Assembly: GCA_022419385.1 (NCBI GenBank) | Contig: JAJUBI010000003.1 | Location: 1,612,001 to 1,676,000 of the forward strand | Direction: 5' to 3' | Source: Paraconiothyrium sp. Pb-2020 | Lineage: Eukaryota > Ascomycota > Dothideomycetes > Pleosporales > Didymosphaeriaceae | Length of the DNA stretch: 64,000 nucleotides | Part shown: one piece after another, positions 34,081-47,140 of the stretch | Numbering within the stretch: the first letter of the stretch is position 1 | Layout: each line of letters opens with the position of its first letter | Notes under the pieces: model-generated | Database searches by the model: none | What the model saw: the letters and a program-made list of their open reading frames with translations, nothing else | What the model was told of the DNA's origin: nothing | Made by a program: the position numbers and the translations under genes

Positions 34081-34846
34081 CTAGAGGTAACCCAATGGGG
34101 TAGGTTCCGTCCTCGCGACCATCTCATTGGGAGTCCTTGGCGCCATGACCTTGGCATTTCTCCTCACCTCGGACCGCGACCGCGATACGCCCTGCATCGC
34201 GCATCAGACATGCGCATCACGCCCTGCTCTCCACAATTGTGTACCAAGGTTCTGGTTGTATTTCCAGCAAGCAACGGGCTCAAGTAGCTCTGCGCATCCG
34301 CCTAGGAGACTAGGCACAGTCCGATGCTGCTTCACTGCTCCCAACGGTTGATCAAGCCTACCTACCATAGGTATCAAGCACCTCAAGAACGTGCCAGTGC
34401 CGCTTTCGCGCGGAAACTGGCATGAGGTCTTGGACGGTTTTGGTGTGCTCCGCGCAAGGACCATTTTGGTGTGGAACTGTCGATTGCGCACCCCACGAGC
34501 TTTGTCAAGCGTGTCGCATTCGGAGACGAATGTGGAAAGAAACTAGTGGTACAATTCAACGGCAAACCCGTGGCCCAGATGCTCTCAGTATTGGATTCAG
34601 CTTCCTATCTCTGAAAACATTTTCTGCGCTTGCGTCTCGGCTTACGACTTGGTACGGCTCTTTCGCGACAGTGCCGCGCGGGCCAAAAAAATAGGTGTCG
34701 CCGAGAGTCTTGTACATACGACCAACAGCCCAGTCGCACTTCCGCTCCGCCCAGTAAGCCGGACGCCATCTTTGCCCAGAGTCCTGGCATTTGGCACTCA
34801 TGCACTGCCCCCGTACAATCCCGCCAGCATGGGCTGCTTCGAAACC

Positions 34847-34852
34847 CACGTG
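34847..34852. promoter_or_regulatory. CACGTG Pho4/NUC-1-type box, 170 bp upstream of the phosphate symporter
   Basis: A CACGTG core sits 170 bp before the start codon of the Na+/phosphate symporter, a typical location for the phosphate-starvation activator (yeast Pho4, Neurospora NUC-1). The gene class and the distance make phosphate control likely, but binding is inferred. Confidence 0.55.
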
Positions 34853-35022
34853 TGCGCGAGCTGCTCTGTCGCTGGTTGAAGATGTATGCAGACTGTACGG
34901 GCAATTGTCTTCCAGAAATCCCTACTACGAACATATAATGTAGCCCAGGGAAGATGTGTGCATACCAGCACATCACCTCTCACCCTTGCTGAAGTGTACC
35001 CGGGAAACCCTCATTGCCCAAA

Positions 35023-37184
35023 ATGGTGTTGTCCGACTACACCTATGTGTTTGCCTTTGGCACAATGTTTGCCTTGCTAGAGGCATTCAACAACGGTGCT
35101 AGTACGTTGAGCGACCTATCCCGCAGTGGTTGTCACTGCGCATACTGATCCATCTCCAGATGATGTTGCGAACGCTTGGGCGACGAGTGTGTCGTCTCGC
35201 TCAGTGACGTACCGCCAGGCTATGTTACTTTGCCTGGTGTTTGAAATGACTGGTGCACTCGCCGTCGGTGCCCGAACCGCGTCGACGATCAAGAATGGAA
35301 TCATCCCCAACTCGGCATTCGGAGACAATGCTGGTGTTCAACTGCTCGCTTTCGCGTGCGCTTCTGCTGGTGCATCTATCTGGGTCATGTGGTGTACTCG
35401 CAACTCTGCCCACGTTTCGTCCACATACTCTTTGGTATCCTCCATCGCTGGTGTAGGTGTCGCTACCGTCGGTGCTAGCAAAGTACAGTGGGGATGGAGT
35501 GGTGGCTCGGTAAGTGGTTGTCAAGCTCTTCTCTGCTCCTGATATCGAAATACTTCGTTACTTCGGGGGGAGTACCATGAGAGATCAAAATTAGCTTCAT
35601 ACGGCATGCTGACTATTTTGGTAGGGTCTGGGTGCCATCTTCGCCGGTCTTTGCATGGCTCCTTTCATTTCCGGTTGCTTCGGCGCGATCACCTTCTTGC
35701 TTATCAAGTACACCGTTCACAAGCGCGCAGACCCAGTCAAGTGGGCTGTGTGGACTTCGCCGTTTTTCTTTCTGATTGCTGGAACGGTCTGCACTCTTTC
35801 GATCGTTTACAAAGGTTCGCCCAACTTGGGTTTGGACAAGAAGCCTGCCTGGTACATTGCGTCTGTCACTCTTGGTGTCGGCTTCGGACTTTTTATCTTG
35901 TCTGGTCTCTTCTTCCTGCCCTACGTACATTCCAAGGTTCTCAAGAAAGACTACACGCTCAAGATCTGGGATATCTTCCAAGGACCATTGCTTTTCAAGC
36001 GGCCTGCTCCTGCGGATGCTGCACAAGCCAAGGTTCCCAACTACAACGTCATCCAGCACGGTGGTGACGAGGATGACAAGGGCGAACTTGCTCCCCCCAG
36101 CCACAACCATGGCCACACCCAGGGAGACGTCCCCGAGAAGTTTAGTAAATCTGCCGACGCCGACGCTATCGATGCGGATTCCAACAATAGCTCTCCTCGC
36201 CCCGACCATGGCGATAAGGCTCTTGCACGCGTTGACCAAGGCGAGAACGCCCAGTACCAGGATGCCAACGCTCACTACAAAGCTCTTCTTGAGAAGGCCC
36301 GCCAACAGCACCATGCCGAGCTCAGGACCAAGAGGGGTCCTCTGGGATGGGCCATGCGTACCTTGCATGCCAACCCTATGGGCGCAGGCTCAATCTACGA
36401 AGTGCACAACCTCAAGACTCTAATGATTCGGTTGCCCGCGTACGTTGTAATTGCGCTGACATACGGTCTTCACTACGATATCCACAAAGCGTAAGTCAAT
36501 CTAATATTTAAGACCGAACTACACTGATTTGCCTTAAGACAAGTCGGTGTTCTCGGCACGCCTGAAGGCCGCCGCATGGATCGCGTGTACTCCCATGCTC
36601 CCAAGTATGCCAACGAGACCGAATACCTGTACTCCTTCGTCCAAGTCATCACCGCCTGTACTGCGTCCTTCGCCCACGGCGCGAACGATGTTGGCAATGC
36701 CGTCGGTGTCTGGGCTGGTATGTACGCCGCCTGGAGCACTGGCAACACTGCCAAGTCTAAGGAAGAGGTTCCGCTTTGGCAGATCGCTGTCGTCGCCCTG
36801 ACAATCTGTTTGGGTTTCATCACATACGGTTACAACATCATGAAGGGTTAGTCGCAATCTGCTTTCCTGGCATTAAATCCAGACGCTGACTATTCGAAAG
36901 TTATGGGCAACAAGCTTACATACCACTCCCCGTCTCGTGGATCGTCTATGGAGCTTGGTGCTTCCATCACCATCCTCATTTTCTCGCAATACAAGCTGCC
37001 TGTATCCACCTCCATGTGCATCACTGGTGCGACTGTTGGCGTTGGCCTCTGCAATGGTACTTGGCGCGCTGTTAACTGGCAACGAGTTGGTCTGCTATTC
37101 TTCTCTTGGGTTATGACCATCCCCATCGCCGGTCTCATCGGTGGTGGTTTGATGGGCCTTGCCCTCAACACTCCAAGCTGGTAA
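35023..37184 (+). CDS. pho89: PiT-family sodium/phosphate symporter (PHO-4/Pho89 type)
   Basis: Five exons: 35023-35101, 35160-35509, 35625-36490, 36539-36846, 36901-37184, giving 628 residues. The family's two inverted GANDVxN signatures are both present: GANDVANAWATSV near residue 27, spanning the first intron, and GANDVGNAVGVWAG in the C-terminal half. N- and C-terminal hydrophobic halves flank a large polar loop (about residues 250-390) that includes a His-rich stretch (SHNHGHTQ) and many acidic residues. Yeast Pho89 (574 aa) and Neurospora PHO-4 are high-affinity plasma-membrane transporters induced by phosphate starvation. The upstream CACGTG box fits that regulation. Confidence 0.95.
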
Positions 37185-37806
37185 ACCAGTAGCGCATGAA
37201 CCTCCTAAACTGTCTACTATACCAAAACCATTACTTTATAACTAAGGCTGAGATCGAAGGGCTCGCTCGCCTGAAGGGGCATGCCGGTGGCGGTATTGCC
37301 AAGTACACAATTTGCTCCTCCCGTTCGCTACAAACGTGTTTGCTACATAGACTGCCAATGCATTTTCATCTGCCACTTGGGAATCCCAAGATCTCACCTT
37401 GTTACTTGCTCAAGCAGGTTTGCCTTCACAAGGTTAAGGGAACGTCGTGAATCTGAAACAGTGCTTTTACCTTGACGATATCACGTCCCCCAACTTGATA
37501 TAATCCAATGTAAAAAAGGCCCGAGACTCAAATTATCAATCTGCAGTAGGGTCTAGAAGATCTACAAGTATTGATCTCAGCTGATAACACACAAACGTCA
37601 AAATAAATCAGTTGTACATGGGATTCGTCATAGAACCTCTGGGCTCTGACCGCAGCAATCACATGCCATTGTTCTTGTGACTGCTACATACATACTTCCA
37701 ATGAATCTCATAGCATTCTCTGCCATTAATCCCCCCGTGAGAACATCCATCTGGCACCTGCTCAATCCACTCTCACAAATTCTATGAAACCAGCCCCACT
37801 CTACCT
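37185..37806. other. convergent 3' flanks
   Basis: A 622-bp gap between the phosphate symporter and the convergent BTB locus. Two overlapping short plus-strand ORFs (84 and 64 codons) have no recognisable motif. Nothing else is seen. Confidence 0.4.
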
Positions 37807-39369
37807 CTAAGGCCAATCAAAATCACTTTTCTTGAGTGACTGTAGGTGAAAGCCAACAACAGTGCTCGCGACATTGTCAATCACGTTCATAACAGCCGTT
37901 GTAAGGCTACAGTTTTGAGCTTGGTGGTGTGAGTAGCTATTGTAATAGCCAGAACTGTAACCGCTCCCACTGCTGGTGGGCCCTTTGAATTTGCGAACTG
38001 CAGAACACAGTTGCTCGAAACTCAAGCCAGTGAATGGAATCTCCGGTCTGGGGGAGAGTATCTGGACAGCGAGCATTTCCTTCGAAATTGCCTTAGGTCG
38101 AACAAACGTTAGCATGTGTCCATAATTGATATTCCTGCATTTATCGTTGTTGATGAAGTATATCGTTGTGTGATCTGTCGCGCCTATTGTGAATTGATAG
38201 CCAGGATAAGTGTACCTACCCCGTAAAGCATAGATCCGCAATTGAAAGAGTAAGTCGAATTCTGGGGACACACGTAGTCCAAACTCTCGTATTTCCGTCG
38301 GAGGTCATGCAGGTTCTCGATAACGTTTTCCATGGCCTGGTACCGCTTCAGGTCAATCTCATCTGGTCATGATCAGATCAATACGCGTTGGAAGCTTGAT
38401 GTCATACCAAAGACTCTTTGTGGAATAGGTAGCCCAAGTGCACGCATAGGCTCGGAGCACTGTCTGATTGCAACGAGGGTAGCCTCATTGAATTGGTCCT
38501 TCCATTCAAAAACCCATGCACTGCAGATCCACAATGTCAGATTGCGACAATACGTTGCCGGGACGGGGTCAACAGTCGTAAGGTGCTCTTCCACATGTTG
38601 GTGAAGGGTTCCACCGCTTCGGCACATTCATAGTAGTCGACAAAAACCGCAATCTTAGCAAGATCTTCCATAGAATCTCCCTTGGTACCTTACGACTTTT
38701 GAGATGGATAATGTTCAGGAAGATCAAAAAAGCATTGCTATCCCAATCGTCTGCTTCAATGTGAATCAGGCCGTCTTTCTCATTCCGTTTAGACTCAGCC
38801 CATTTTTCCGTGACGAGGGCACGGCGAAACCATGTTGAGGCTAGTATCAAATGGCGAGACGACACATAGTAAAGAACGCTGGCTTCCCTTTCTTGTTTGT
38901 CATCAATGGGTGCTTCCACATTTGCCGCGCTCGACGATTCGGTCGGTACATCTGACGAGTCCCCTCCGAACAAGCTTGCGCCAACGTTAGCAGTGACGTT
39001 GGCATCGCTAGCAATCTGAGACGAGCGTTTTCCTTTTGCTGACTTTTTCTTCTCTGTTATAGCAGTCTTCTTACGCGTCCGGGTTGTCGAAGGCGTAGCA
39101 GACAATCCCCGTTCTTCCGCCGTGGCAGCAGTATGGGGAGGTACAGGCACCTATTTCGCATAGATCAGCTGCATCTTTTGAATTAATTCGAGGAAGCGTC
39201 GTCATTGCTCAAGGGTATATCTTCATATTAGTTTTAGGAATAAAGTTCGCTCACTTACCTCCCAGGGAGCAAAATCAACGCAAGGATTGTACGATTTGAT
39301 GACCGTGTCCGGCTCAGGGTCGATCCGATGTTCTATAATTGGCATTTTGTTCATGGAAGGAAAAGACAT
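37807..39369 (-). pseudogene. BTB/POZ-domain protein gene with two apparent one-base frame shifts
   Basis: Exons inferred at 39369-39259, 39150-38408, 38362-38220 and 38091-37807. The product would start MSFPSMNKMPIIEHR, have a basic low-complexity region, then a fungal BTB-type domain (VSSRHLILASTWFRRAL...). Homology-like reading moves between frames inside exon 2: KVPREILWKIL continues as AKIAVFVDYYEC one base out of register (near 38658), and FTNMWKST continues as TTVDPVPATYC after another shift (near 38580). Each step looks like the loss of one base after TT. No intron of usable length fits either point. Exons 3 and 4 are again open and end in the usual C-terminal pattern (NCSLTTAVMNVIDN). 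Either the gene is decaying or the assembly has two one-base errors. Confidence 0.6.
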
Positions 39370-40006
39370 CTTGGACGTATTGCTTTGAATTTGGATTGTG
39401 ATCGAATCGATTGAAGAAGAGCAAGTCAAAAACCTTTTACACGTCGTCTTTGTTTAAGACTTTGATAACCAACATTCACAGCATGAAAAGGTTGAGACTA
39501 CCTTGGAAGGCAGCAAGTCGTTGGGCGCCGACGTACTGTACCCCGCCATATGCAGCCACGGCATGCACCCTTATCATTCGAGGTCACACAACAGATCATC
39601 ACATGATTCTTCAGAAAGAACTCCCCGGCCGCAGGTTGCATTCGCATCACCTGCAGCGGTTTGTGGACGGCGGCAGACTGCGTAATCGTCAGCTCGGCTT
39701 CTTATTCGTTATCCTGCTCGCAACGGCAAAATGGTCCAGAGGTCCGAAAATCGCCCTGTGCAATTCGCCCAACAAGTGTCTTTATGCAGGAGTTCCGAGT
39801 GTTGAAGGGAGGGCTGAGACGTTTGGCCATACCGCCCTTGCTCACGATGTGGCTCTATATGCACCGTCTACACACTTATTCATGCTACTTCAAATCTCAA
39901 CTACATCAGGCTAGCTCCAGCATGCTTTTTCTTATTACGGATTCTCGGATTTGTCGATTGATATTAGTATCCTTGACCGGGACCCGTTCTTACTTAGATG
40001 CGTACC
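39370..40006. other. intergenic, no gene seen
   Basis: A 637-bp gap holding the promoter of the BTB locus and the 3' flank of the lyase gene. A 167-codon plus-strand ORF at 39411-39914 lacks any recognisable feature. Confidence 0.4.
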
Positions 40007-41798
40007 CTAGATCAGATCGATAGCATCAATCGAAACCCCGCCGCTCAAATACCCGCTACCCGTGCTACCTGTAATGACGCTCAACTTCAATATCTGCCAA
40101 TCACTCGTACTCGTTAACCACGCATTCGCCGGAACCGTCCATGTTAGCATCTTGTTATTCCCTCTGTAGGTCCCGACCGTCAAGCTGCGCGTGCTACCCT
40201 CATCCTGCGCGGGGGTGAGAGAAGGCGTCCACGAGTTGATGCTAACCATAGGACGACCACCGATGAAGCCTTCTGTCATGCCGATGCGGAGCGTGGCGGA
40301 AGCGGCGATTTGCGCGGCGGTAAGACGGAAGTAGATAAGGTGGTCGTTGTTGATGTCCTGCCAGAGGTAGCCGCTGCAGAATTGTTAGTGTGTGAGTGTA
40401 TGCGAACTGTGGGGAGGAGCTTACGGGAATCCATTAATGGCCGTCGTGCCTACGATAAAATTTGCGGGATTCCAGGACTTGAGACGACTGTCTGACGGAT
40501 GCATATACGTCGGCTTCATGGGCGTGTCTTCGAAGTTCAGAAAGCCTTTGGGAGTTCCATCCCAATCACCGATCCTCCAGATGGCGGTGGTATCTTGCGG
40601 GTCACTGGCGGTAATGCTGTTCAAGGCAAGTGCGTTGCCGGCTGTGACCATCACTGACTGCGTTGCGACTTCAAGCTCACCTTTGTAGATGGTGAGTGTG
40701 TAGGTACCGGGAAGAACATTTTTGATCTTGAAGTAGCCAGAGCTGCTGTCGGCAACGCTCCAGTATTGCGCATCGCTGTTGCTTAAACCGGCGACGTACT
40801 GGAAGCCTAATTTCATGTTGTTGATCCCCACAGCTGCGACTGAACCGCGCCCGGAGGTAGGAGTCCAGCCATCAATCTGATACGTGTCAGCAAATAGCGC
40901 CCAGAGGAGGCAGCAGAGCTCTTACACCGAGATTGTTCACCCAAGTGGTGTCAGTGTTCTTTGCAAAGAGACTAGAATCGGGAGCGCCTCCGGTCGTGAA
41001 TGCAAGTGTGCTATAACCATGGAGACCGTAACGCATGGGATCAGTATGGCCTATACGCAATATCAGCTGAGCTATTCTAAGGGACTGACTGTTCCGTATC
41101 ATCATACCCATGCTGTACCAATAAATGTCATACAAATCGACACCGCCCCCTCCGCGACGTTGAAGTGAACGAAAGAACGGTCCACCAGAAGCTTTCTCAC
41201 GGTTGCATCGGATCATGAAAGCACCCGCACCCGACTTGGTGTATCCGACGTAGTCGTAGTCGATCGTGCGGCCGTACTTGAGACCACTGTAGTGCTTACT
41301 GTACGTATATCCATTAGAATCACCGTTGACATCGCCAGACTCAATGGTGGTTGCGCCATCAGGGATCCAGTCGGTATCGGTACTTTGCCTAGTGAACACG
41401 CCGTCGGGAATGCGTACGATGTAGCGCTGCACCGTAACGCTATCGTCCTTCTTATTCACAAAGATGTATACATTGGGCAAGTTTTGGCGGAATACGAGCC
41501 AATGTTTCAGCGTCCCGTAAACGATGGACACCTTGATCACAGCCGGGCTGGAGTACTGCGATATCGAAACCGTGCTGCTCCCGAGACCTGATTCAACCTG
41601 GCTGTTTTTTCCGCTTTGTCCGTTGTATTGAACACTGTTGTAGACGATCGACGTCATATCACCGTTTGACTTGCTCACCTTCACAATAAGAGAGGCTCCT
41701 GTATCGATCACATAATTGGACCCATCATCGCTGTAACCCCAGGCAGCGAACGCCGCTGGGACGAAAGAAAGGAAGGGGAGTATAGCGCGGAACAGCAT
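40007..41798 (-). CDS. secreted rhamnogalacturonan lyase, polysaccharide lyase family 4
   Basis: Four exons: 41798-41108, 41050-40926, 40876-40425, 40373-40007, giving 544 residues. MLFRAILPFLSFVPAAFA is a clear signal peptide (1-18). The catalytic N-terminal domain (about 19-275) includes KHWLVFRQNLPNVYIF and ASGGPFFRSL. The first splice gives YSMGHTDPMRYGLHGYS, a PL4 hallmark that fixes the intron. A fibronectin-III-like middle domain (FKIKNVLPGTYTLTIYKGE) and a C-terminal carbohydrate-binding-like beta domain follow, as in Aspergillus RglA (about 530 aa). The enzyme cleaves the rhamnose-galacturonate backbone of pectin by beta-elimination outside the cell. It points to growth on plant material. 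Confidence 0.92.
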
Positions 41799-44249
41799 AT
41801 TCACGAACTTCCCGTGTGATGGCAATGACGGCGAAGCATGGCTTTATATATGTCCAGAGAGTGTCGCGTTTTAGGGACAAAAGGAAAGCTCGGGAATCGA
41901 AAGATGGCGTTCGGTAGAGGGTACACCGTACCCTTGATTGAAAGACAAGTTCCGTCCTATCTGAAGTCTCTGCACAACACCTAGAGACCAGCATTAGACC
42001 TTCGTATCGTGGCTATTGCTACCTTCGTTCCGAGCTATCCTGAAGTTGGTGATGGTCGGCCATGTGCCAAGGAGGGCACGATTACAATAAACATTAAATC
42101 TTCCGAGGCTAGTTTGATTGACGGAATTTGGCGCGACGAAAACCGCATCCGCGCGGCTGTACAATCTATTACATGTCCCGGCGATGTCTCTTACCGACCG
42201 GAGAAAATATATAGTGTTCCGAGGCAACGTACGCGTGGCAGCTTGACTATGACATACAATTCGCTTGCGCATGTGCTCTTCTCTACCGCGTTGAGCTTAC
42301 AGTCGGATGTTACTGCCGCATAAGCACTTAGTATGTCGGTCGGAATGTCTGTCCGTAGAGACATAATACTATGAGAACGGGTACACTTAAACTTGCCTAG
42401 AACCGGGATTCCAATCGTTGAAAAGGTTCATGCGTATTTCTCCCCCATCATGAAGATACCGTCTTTGAGGAGATGCAGTGGACGCTCCTGAGGCGAAAGA
42501 GCCACGATTCGTCAGACTTGTCCTGCATGCTAAGACTTTCGAACGCGTAAATGGGGTGAATTACATCATGGAGAGATTGATAGCGACGCAGCTAATGGAA
42601 ATGAACAGTAATGGAGGTGTAGTGGGATGTAGGCCATGATGGGGGATTCGACTGCCCCACCCGTGGACTAGCGGCGCGCACGTGCAGGTACCATACCCGT
42701 GGACCTGCAGTCTTCGAGCTCTTTGCTCTGTAGACATCACGCAGCAGGCCCACTTCTACAAGTATGGTGACAATTGCTTCAAATCTAGCGCGACGATCTC
42801 TCGAGTCCGAAGCTGTACCTAGATTTGCGTGGCGACCTTGGCCGAGTGCTGCTTCCCACCCGCATCGCCAGCGCATCCGAAGCGCATCCGAGGAAAGCTC
42901 TGGTCGACTTTCTTCGCGGCTTCCAGATTATGCTGTTGATTTGGCCGTGTATAAAGGACACACCTGCCGCCGTTCGAAGGTACCGTCCTGCTACAATCAA
43001 ACCCTACGCCGATATGCGTGAACTTCATCATCCTCCAGCCATGATCTGCGTATTTCCCAGCTTCCGTCCTCTACAAACTGACAGAGTCGCAGATAAAAGT
43101 GAACACAACCGGAAAAGGACTTTCCGTTTGCTACTTTGCATCTGCGACGACCTGAGCGTCTCCGGCCCACAGGCGCATCCTGGCCAATACGCAACAAACT
43201 TTGACAGTGGAAACCCAGCATGAAATGGTCTCCGTGAAGGTCAGGTTCATGCTTGACGATCAACTCCACTGCACGCCCCTGAGAATTACGCACGAGCTGG
43301 TCCCCCGTGTATGATTGTCTTGCCCAACGAAGCTCGCATCGGTCTATCGACGATTACATGTTGCCCAAGAAGCACTTTGACCGGAAGGCACTTCGACCGC
43401 CAGGACGATCATGACCCATCCGGCGCAAACGTATTGGGCTCGCTTCGGATAGAAGCGTCGTCGTCATCGTCCTCACGCTCACATCAGTGGAGTCGTGGGG
43501 TAGCGGTGGCAGCGCCCGCGGAGCTTGAGAGCCAGGCTACCGGTTCCCATAGATCCCCACGGTGATCCTTGTAACCACGGCCACCACTGTTCCAACCCAA
43601 CGTCTCGAAACTGTTTTTAATGACAGATCTATGCGCGTCTGCGGTCATCGCACCTTCGTCGGCTGCATCCGCAGATCACGTACAGTCTGCTCTCGCACCT
43701 TGATCAGCTCCACTAGAACTCAAGAGCTCTCGCTCTCAGTTCCCAGGCTTGGTCCACATCAAGCTGACAGCTCGCGCAGCATGACTTCGTATTTGAAAAA
43801 AAATGAGGCGCACACTAAGATGGCGTTGCACTCCCCTGTCCTGTTTCGTGGGTAGGCGTCGATGACCATGTCGGATGCTGTCTTCCCATACATGTCCCCG
43901 CGCTATTACGCCTCTCTGGGTGGCTCATTCGTCGCTGGCCTGAGGAAACGGACTAGATAGCCATGGTCGTCCCTTGTGGTGCTTTGAACGATGCTCAGAA
44001 AAGAGGAGATGATGGTTTGGGAGCTACGTTTCAGGTCCAGCTTCAGGGACGAACTCCTCGTCTGGACCATGCAATTCTTGATCTTGCGATGGCGCAATGA
44101 ACCCCCAAGCAGCGGTAACAGCGTGAACCATAGAGACGTACATTAAAGACTACTCTGTCAGTAGTGCGTCTTCACTCCTGCAGGCGCGGAGTCCTTCATT
44201 CATTCCCAGCAGACAGCGTCACTCTTGTGAAGACTTAGTCACCTTTAGT
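41799..44249. other. 2.4-kb gene-free region
   Basis: No recognised gene. Open frames up to 132 codons occur on both strands and overlap. Short protein-like stretches, for example on the minus strand near 44040-44100 (QDQELHGPDEEFVPEAG), are flanked by stops and could be relics. The left end holds the lyase promoter and the right end the aquaporin promoter. Confidence 0.35.
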
Positions 44250-45108
44250 ATGGAGAAAGATCTGGAGAAGAACCAGGATGTCCTCCTAGCAATGTCGGAG
44301 AGCTCCAGTACAGCACCATCAATAACCGCTAAAGCGAAGGCCAACGTCCTGCGAAAGGAGGTGACTGTCGCTTTGGGCGAATTTGTTGGCACCTTCCTGT
44401 TCCTGTTCTTCGCTTTTGCCGGCACGCAGATCGCCCTTGAAGCCGCCACCATCAACCCTTTCACGCCGGCAGATGCGACCAAGCCGCCGGAGGTGCAGAA
44501 GTTGCTCTACATTGCGTTCGCTTTCGGCTGTGCCCTAGCAGTCAACGTTGCAATCTTTGCGGATGTCAGTGGCGGCATGTTCAATCCCGCGGTATGTTAC
44601 CACTACGCTCATCCACATCTTATACTAGGAAATTTGTTGTTGATGTTTGGAGTAGGTAACCACTGCGCTATGGATCGTTGGTATCATTCGTTGGAACCGT
44701 GCTCTCTACTCGATTACCGCCCAACTCTTTGCCTCCGTATGTTCCTCCCTCGTCATCTCGGCTCTGCTGCCGGGCCCCGTTCCGTTCAATACGGTCCTAG
44801 ATCCAACTGCGTCAATCCCTCGTGGGCTTTTCCTGGAGATGTTCCTCACTGCGCAGCTTGTTCTGACAATACTCATGCTTCCACCAGGAGGCGCTAAGCC
44901 GCTCTATATTGGCATGGCTTTGTTCAGTGCAGAGATGGCTGGCGTTTTCTTTACGGGCGGATCTTTGAACCCCGCCAGGAGCTTCGGACCCGCTGTCGTC
45001 GTTGGATTCCACAGCTACGATTGGATCTACTGGTTGGGGCCTATAATGGGTGCTGGGCTTGGTGGTGGAACGTTCAGCTTGATCAAGTTCCTTCAAGACG
45101 AAGCCTGA
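44250..45108 (+). CDS. aquaporin (MIP family)
   Basis: Two exons, 44250-44591 and 44656-45108, give 264 residues with six hydrophobic helices. The first NPA box (GGMFNPAVT) is interrupted by the intron directly after NPA. The second is GSLNPARSFGP. The residue context NPARS, rather than NPARD, favours a water-type aquaporin over an aquaglyceroporin. The N-terminal 35 residues are polar and acidic. It is expected in the plasma membrane or an internal membrane, passing water or small neutral solutes. Confidence 0.92.
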
Positions 45109-47140
45109 AAAGAGACAACTTGCTCTTGTTGTATTATGCTACGGACGCCGGACACGACTTTTATACGAGATTTGCCACACTTCTTGTCGTGCATTGTACT
45201 TGGGGTCTCTCACGCTCTTTCGCCCTAAGAGCATGCCACTCTTCCCTTTGGATCTTTCCTTTTGTCTCTTACAGGTGGCTTCATCGTAAATTCTCTTGTA
45301 TTCGATATCCAACTTCAGCCATCCGTTTGATCAGCACGGCATCTGAGTCGCCTCACGTTCCTTTGGCAAGCTGAGCGATCGGGGATTGCCAGCCGAAACG
45401 AGCCATGAATATGCCATGCTTTCTAAAAACAAAATATTCATGCCCGCATAATGTTTATATGCTGTTTCATTTGTTTTTGTCCAGTGGTACACGGCCAATG
45501 CTGGTTTCATGCCTTCGAAGTAGGTAGACGCACAACTCAACATGCAGGAGTTTGGATATGTACCGGAAGATCCGCAGCTTGTTCTGGGTCAGACGTTGTT
45601 TTTGGGCAAAGATTTGATGTGATCTGCAACAGACGGTGGTAGGCAATCGATACGGGATACTTGCAGGCACTCATCCATATCAGTGAATCAGACCACGGTA
45701 CTTCGGGTCCCCTCACAATTTTGAAGGACACGAAACTCGTCTCCAACGGCGCAGTACTTCTCGTTAGGCTCGCGTCGGACAACGCTGTCACCAGCAACCC
45801 CGCGCGATGTCCCTCAGGTCGGGTGGATTCGTGAAATCAAACACATATAGCGCTCCTTCGCGCATGTCGCTCATTTTGGCCGCTTCAACTATGCAAGTTC
45901 CCTCTCACAGCGTGACAGGGCGGTTGACGAGGAAATCACGTGGGCAATATGAATGAGATCTATACATGGAAAAAGGTGCCATTTTTCAAACACTCGAGTA
46001 GGTCACAGAAACTAGGCGATTTGTGGTAATCTACTCGGCACTTCGGATCTTCCTCAGGGGCAGCGTCCTTGGCGACGCCCACAAGTCATCTACTTGTCCG
46101 CTCTTACAACACCGAGCCAGCGCACGGCCAAATTTCACCGTACATTCGGAACCTCGTGGAGCCCGGGGCCGACCAGTGACCTCATCGCAATTCACTGGTC
46201 GTGGCTGTGTGGAAACCCTGGAGGCGGGGTGAGGGAGCACCACGTTGTCGCGTTCTACTGCCGCAAAAGCGATCTGCCCTCCTCATGTTATATGCTTAGG
46301 ACTGGTATACCGCGAAGTACCCATCCATGGACGTTATGAGCTCCCACGAGCACTATACTCTGATGTTCGACTTGCGCATTCGGGAAGACGAGCCACAGGA
46401 AGGCAAGCGGCGTACTCTGCTATAGCCGACACGGCTTTCTTTTAAGGGATCAGAGAGGATGCGCTCTCGTTATATACGGGGATTGCAGCTGACAATACTC
46501 CGGTCCACGATTACTCGCATCCAATCGCTGATTGTGTACCGATCTGCAAATCCAGCGCAGCCGGTGACCCGTAGGCTCCATTCTTGAACGTCCTTTCATC
46601 TCGAGTCTTTGCTCCCGCCGCCTCCTCATCCTGAACAGAGGTACGGCTGTTCAACCGCTTACATTTCTATATACAAGCATCCACCAAGCGCTAGGTTTGA
46701 CGAGCGGCGGGCGAAGCGCTGCGCCTCGTGCTTGGTTCCACCTAAGCGTTCAGCCCCCAGTCGGGAAGCCACATAAACTGAGCTCAACGCCCGACTGCCA
46801 ATCATTCTGCAGGGGCCTGCCCGTTCCGGACCAACTGCTGTTCAGACTGGAAATCGGCTTTCTGCCAAGGGATGCGGGTAAGCAGCGCAGCGGCATGCAT
46901 ATACAGGAGCTGGACGCCGAAGGGGACCTGCTGCTGATCCTGCTGCCGCTCAGCATCTCCCGCCCGACTTTGGAAAAGGACGTCAACGGTCGTGCCTACC
47001 ACGCTCGTTATCCAGGGAAACTACGCACGCGCGACTGCCGTACACGAAGCGTGGAACAGCTGCGACTGCCGCAACAGCCCAGGGCCCTTTGACCGTGACC
47101 TTCGCTCGCCTCACTGCCATCACAGCAACAATTCGCCACC
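45109..47140. other. 2-kb intergenic region, no gene seen
   Basis: Only short overlapping ORFs were seen. A 131-codon plus-strand ORF at 46697-47092 just upstream of the next gene looks like 5' flank rather than a protein. No RNA gene or repeat was recognised. Confidence 0.4.

Larger units (their letters stand above)
32943..35022. other. intergenic, phosphate symporter promoter at the right end
   Basis: Two kilobases with only short ORFs and no recognised domain. A 93-codon ORF at 33464-33745 is not supported by any motif. The right part contains two CACGTG boxes (34075 and 34847) upstream of the phosphate symporter. Confidence 0.4.

Noticed and set aside
35613..36368. 251-codon antisense ORF over the phosphate symporter
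   Set aside because: Shadow frame; the sense strand carries the PiT signature motifs.
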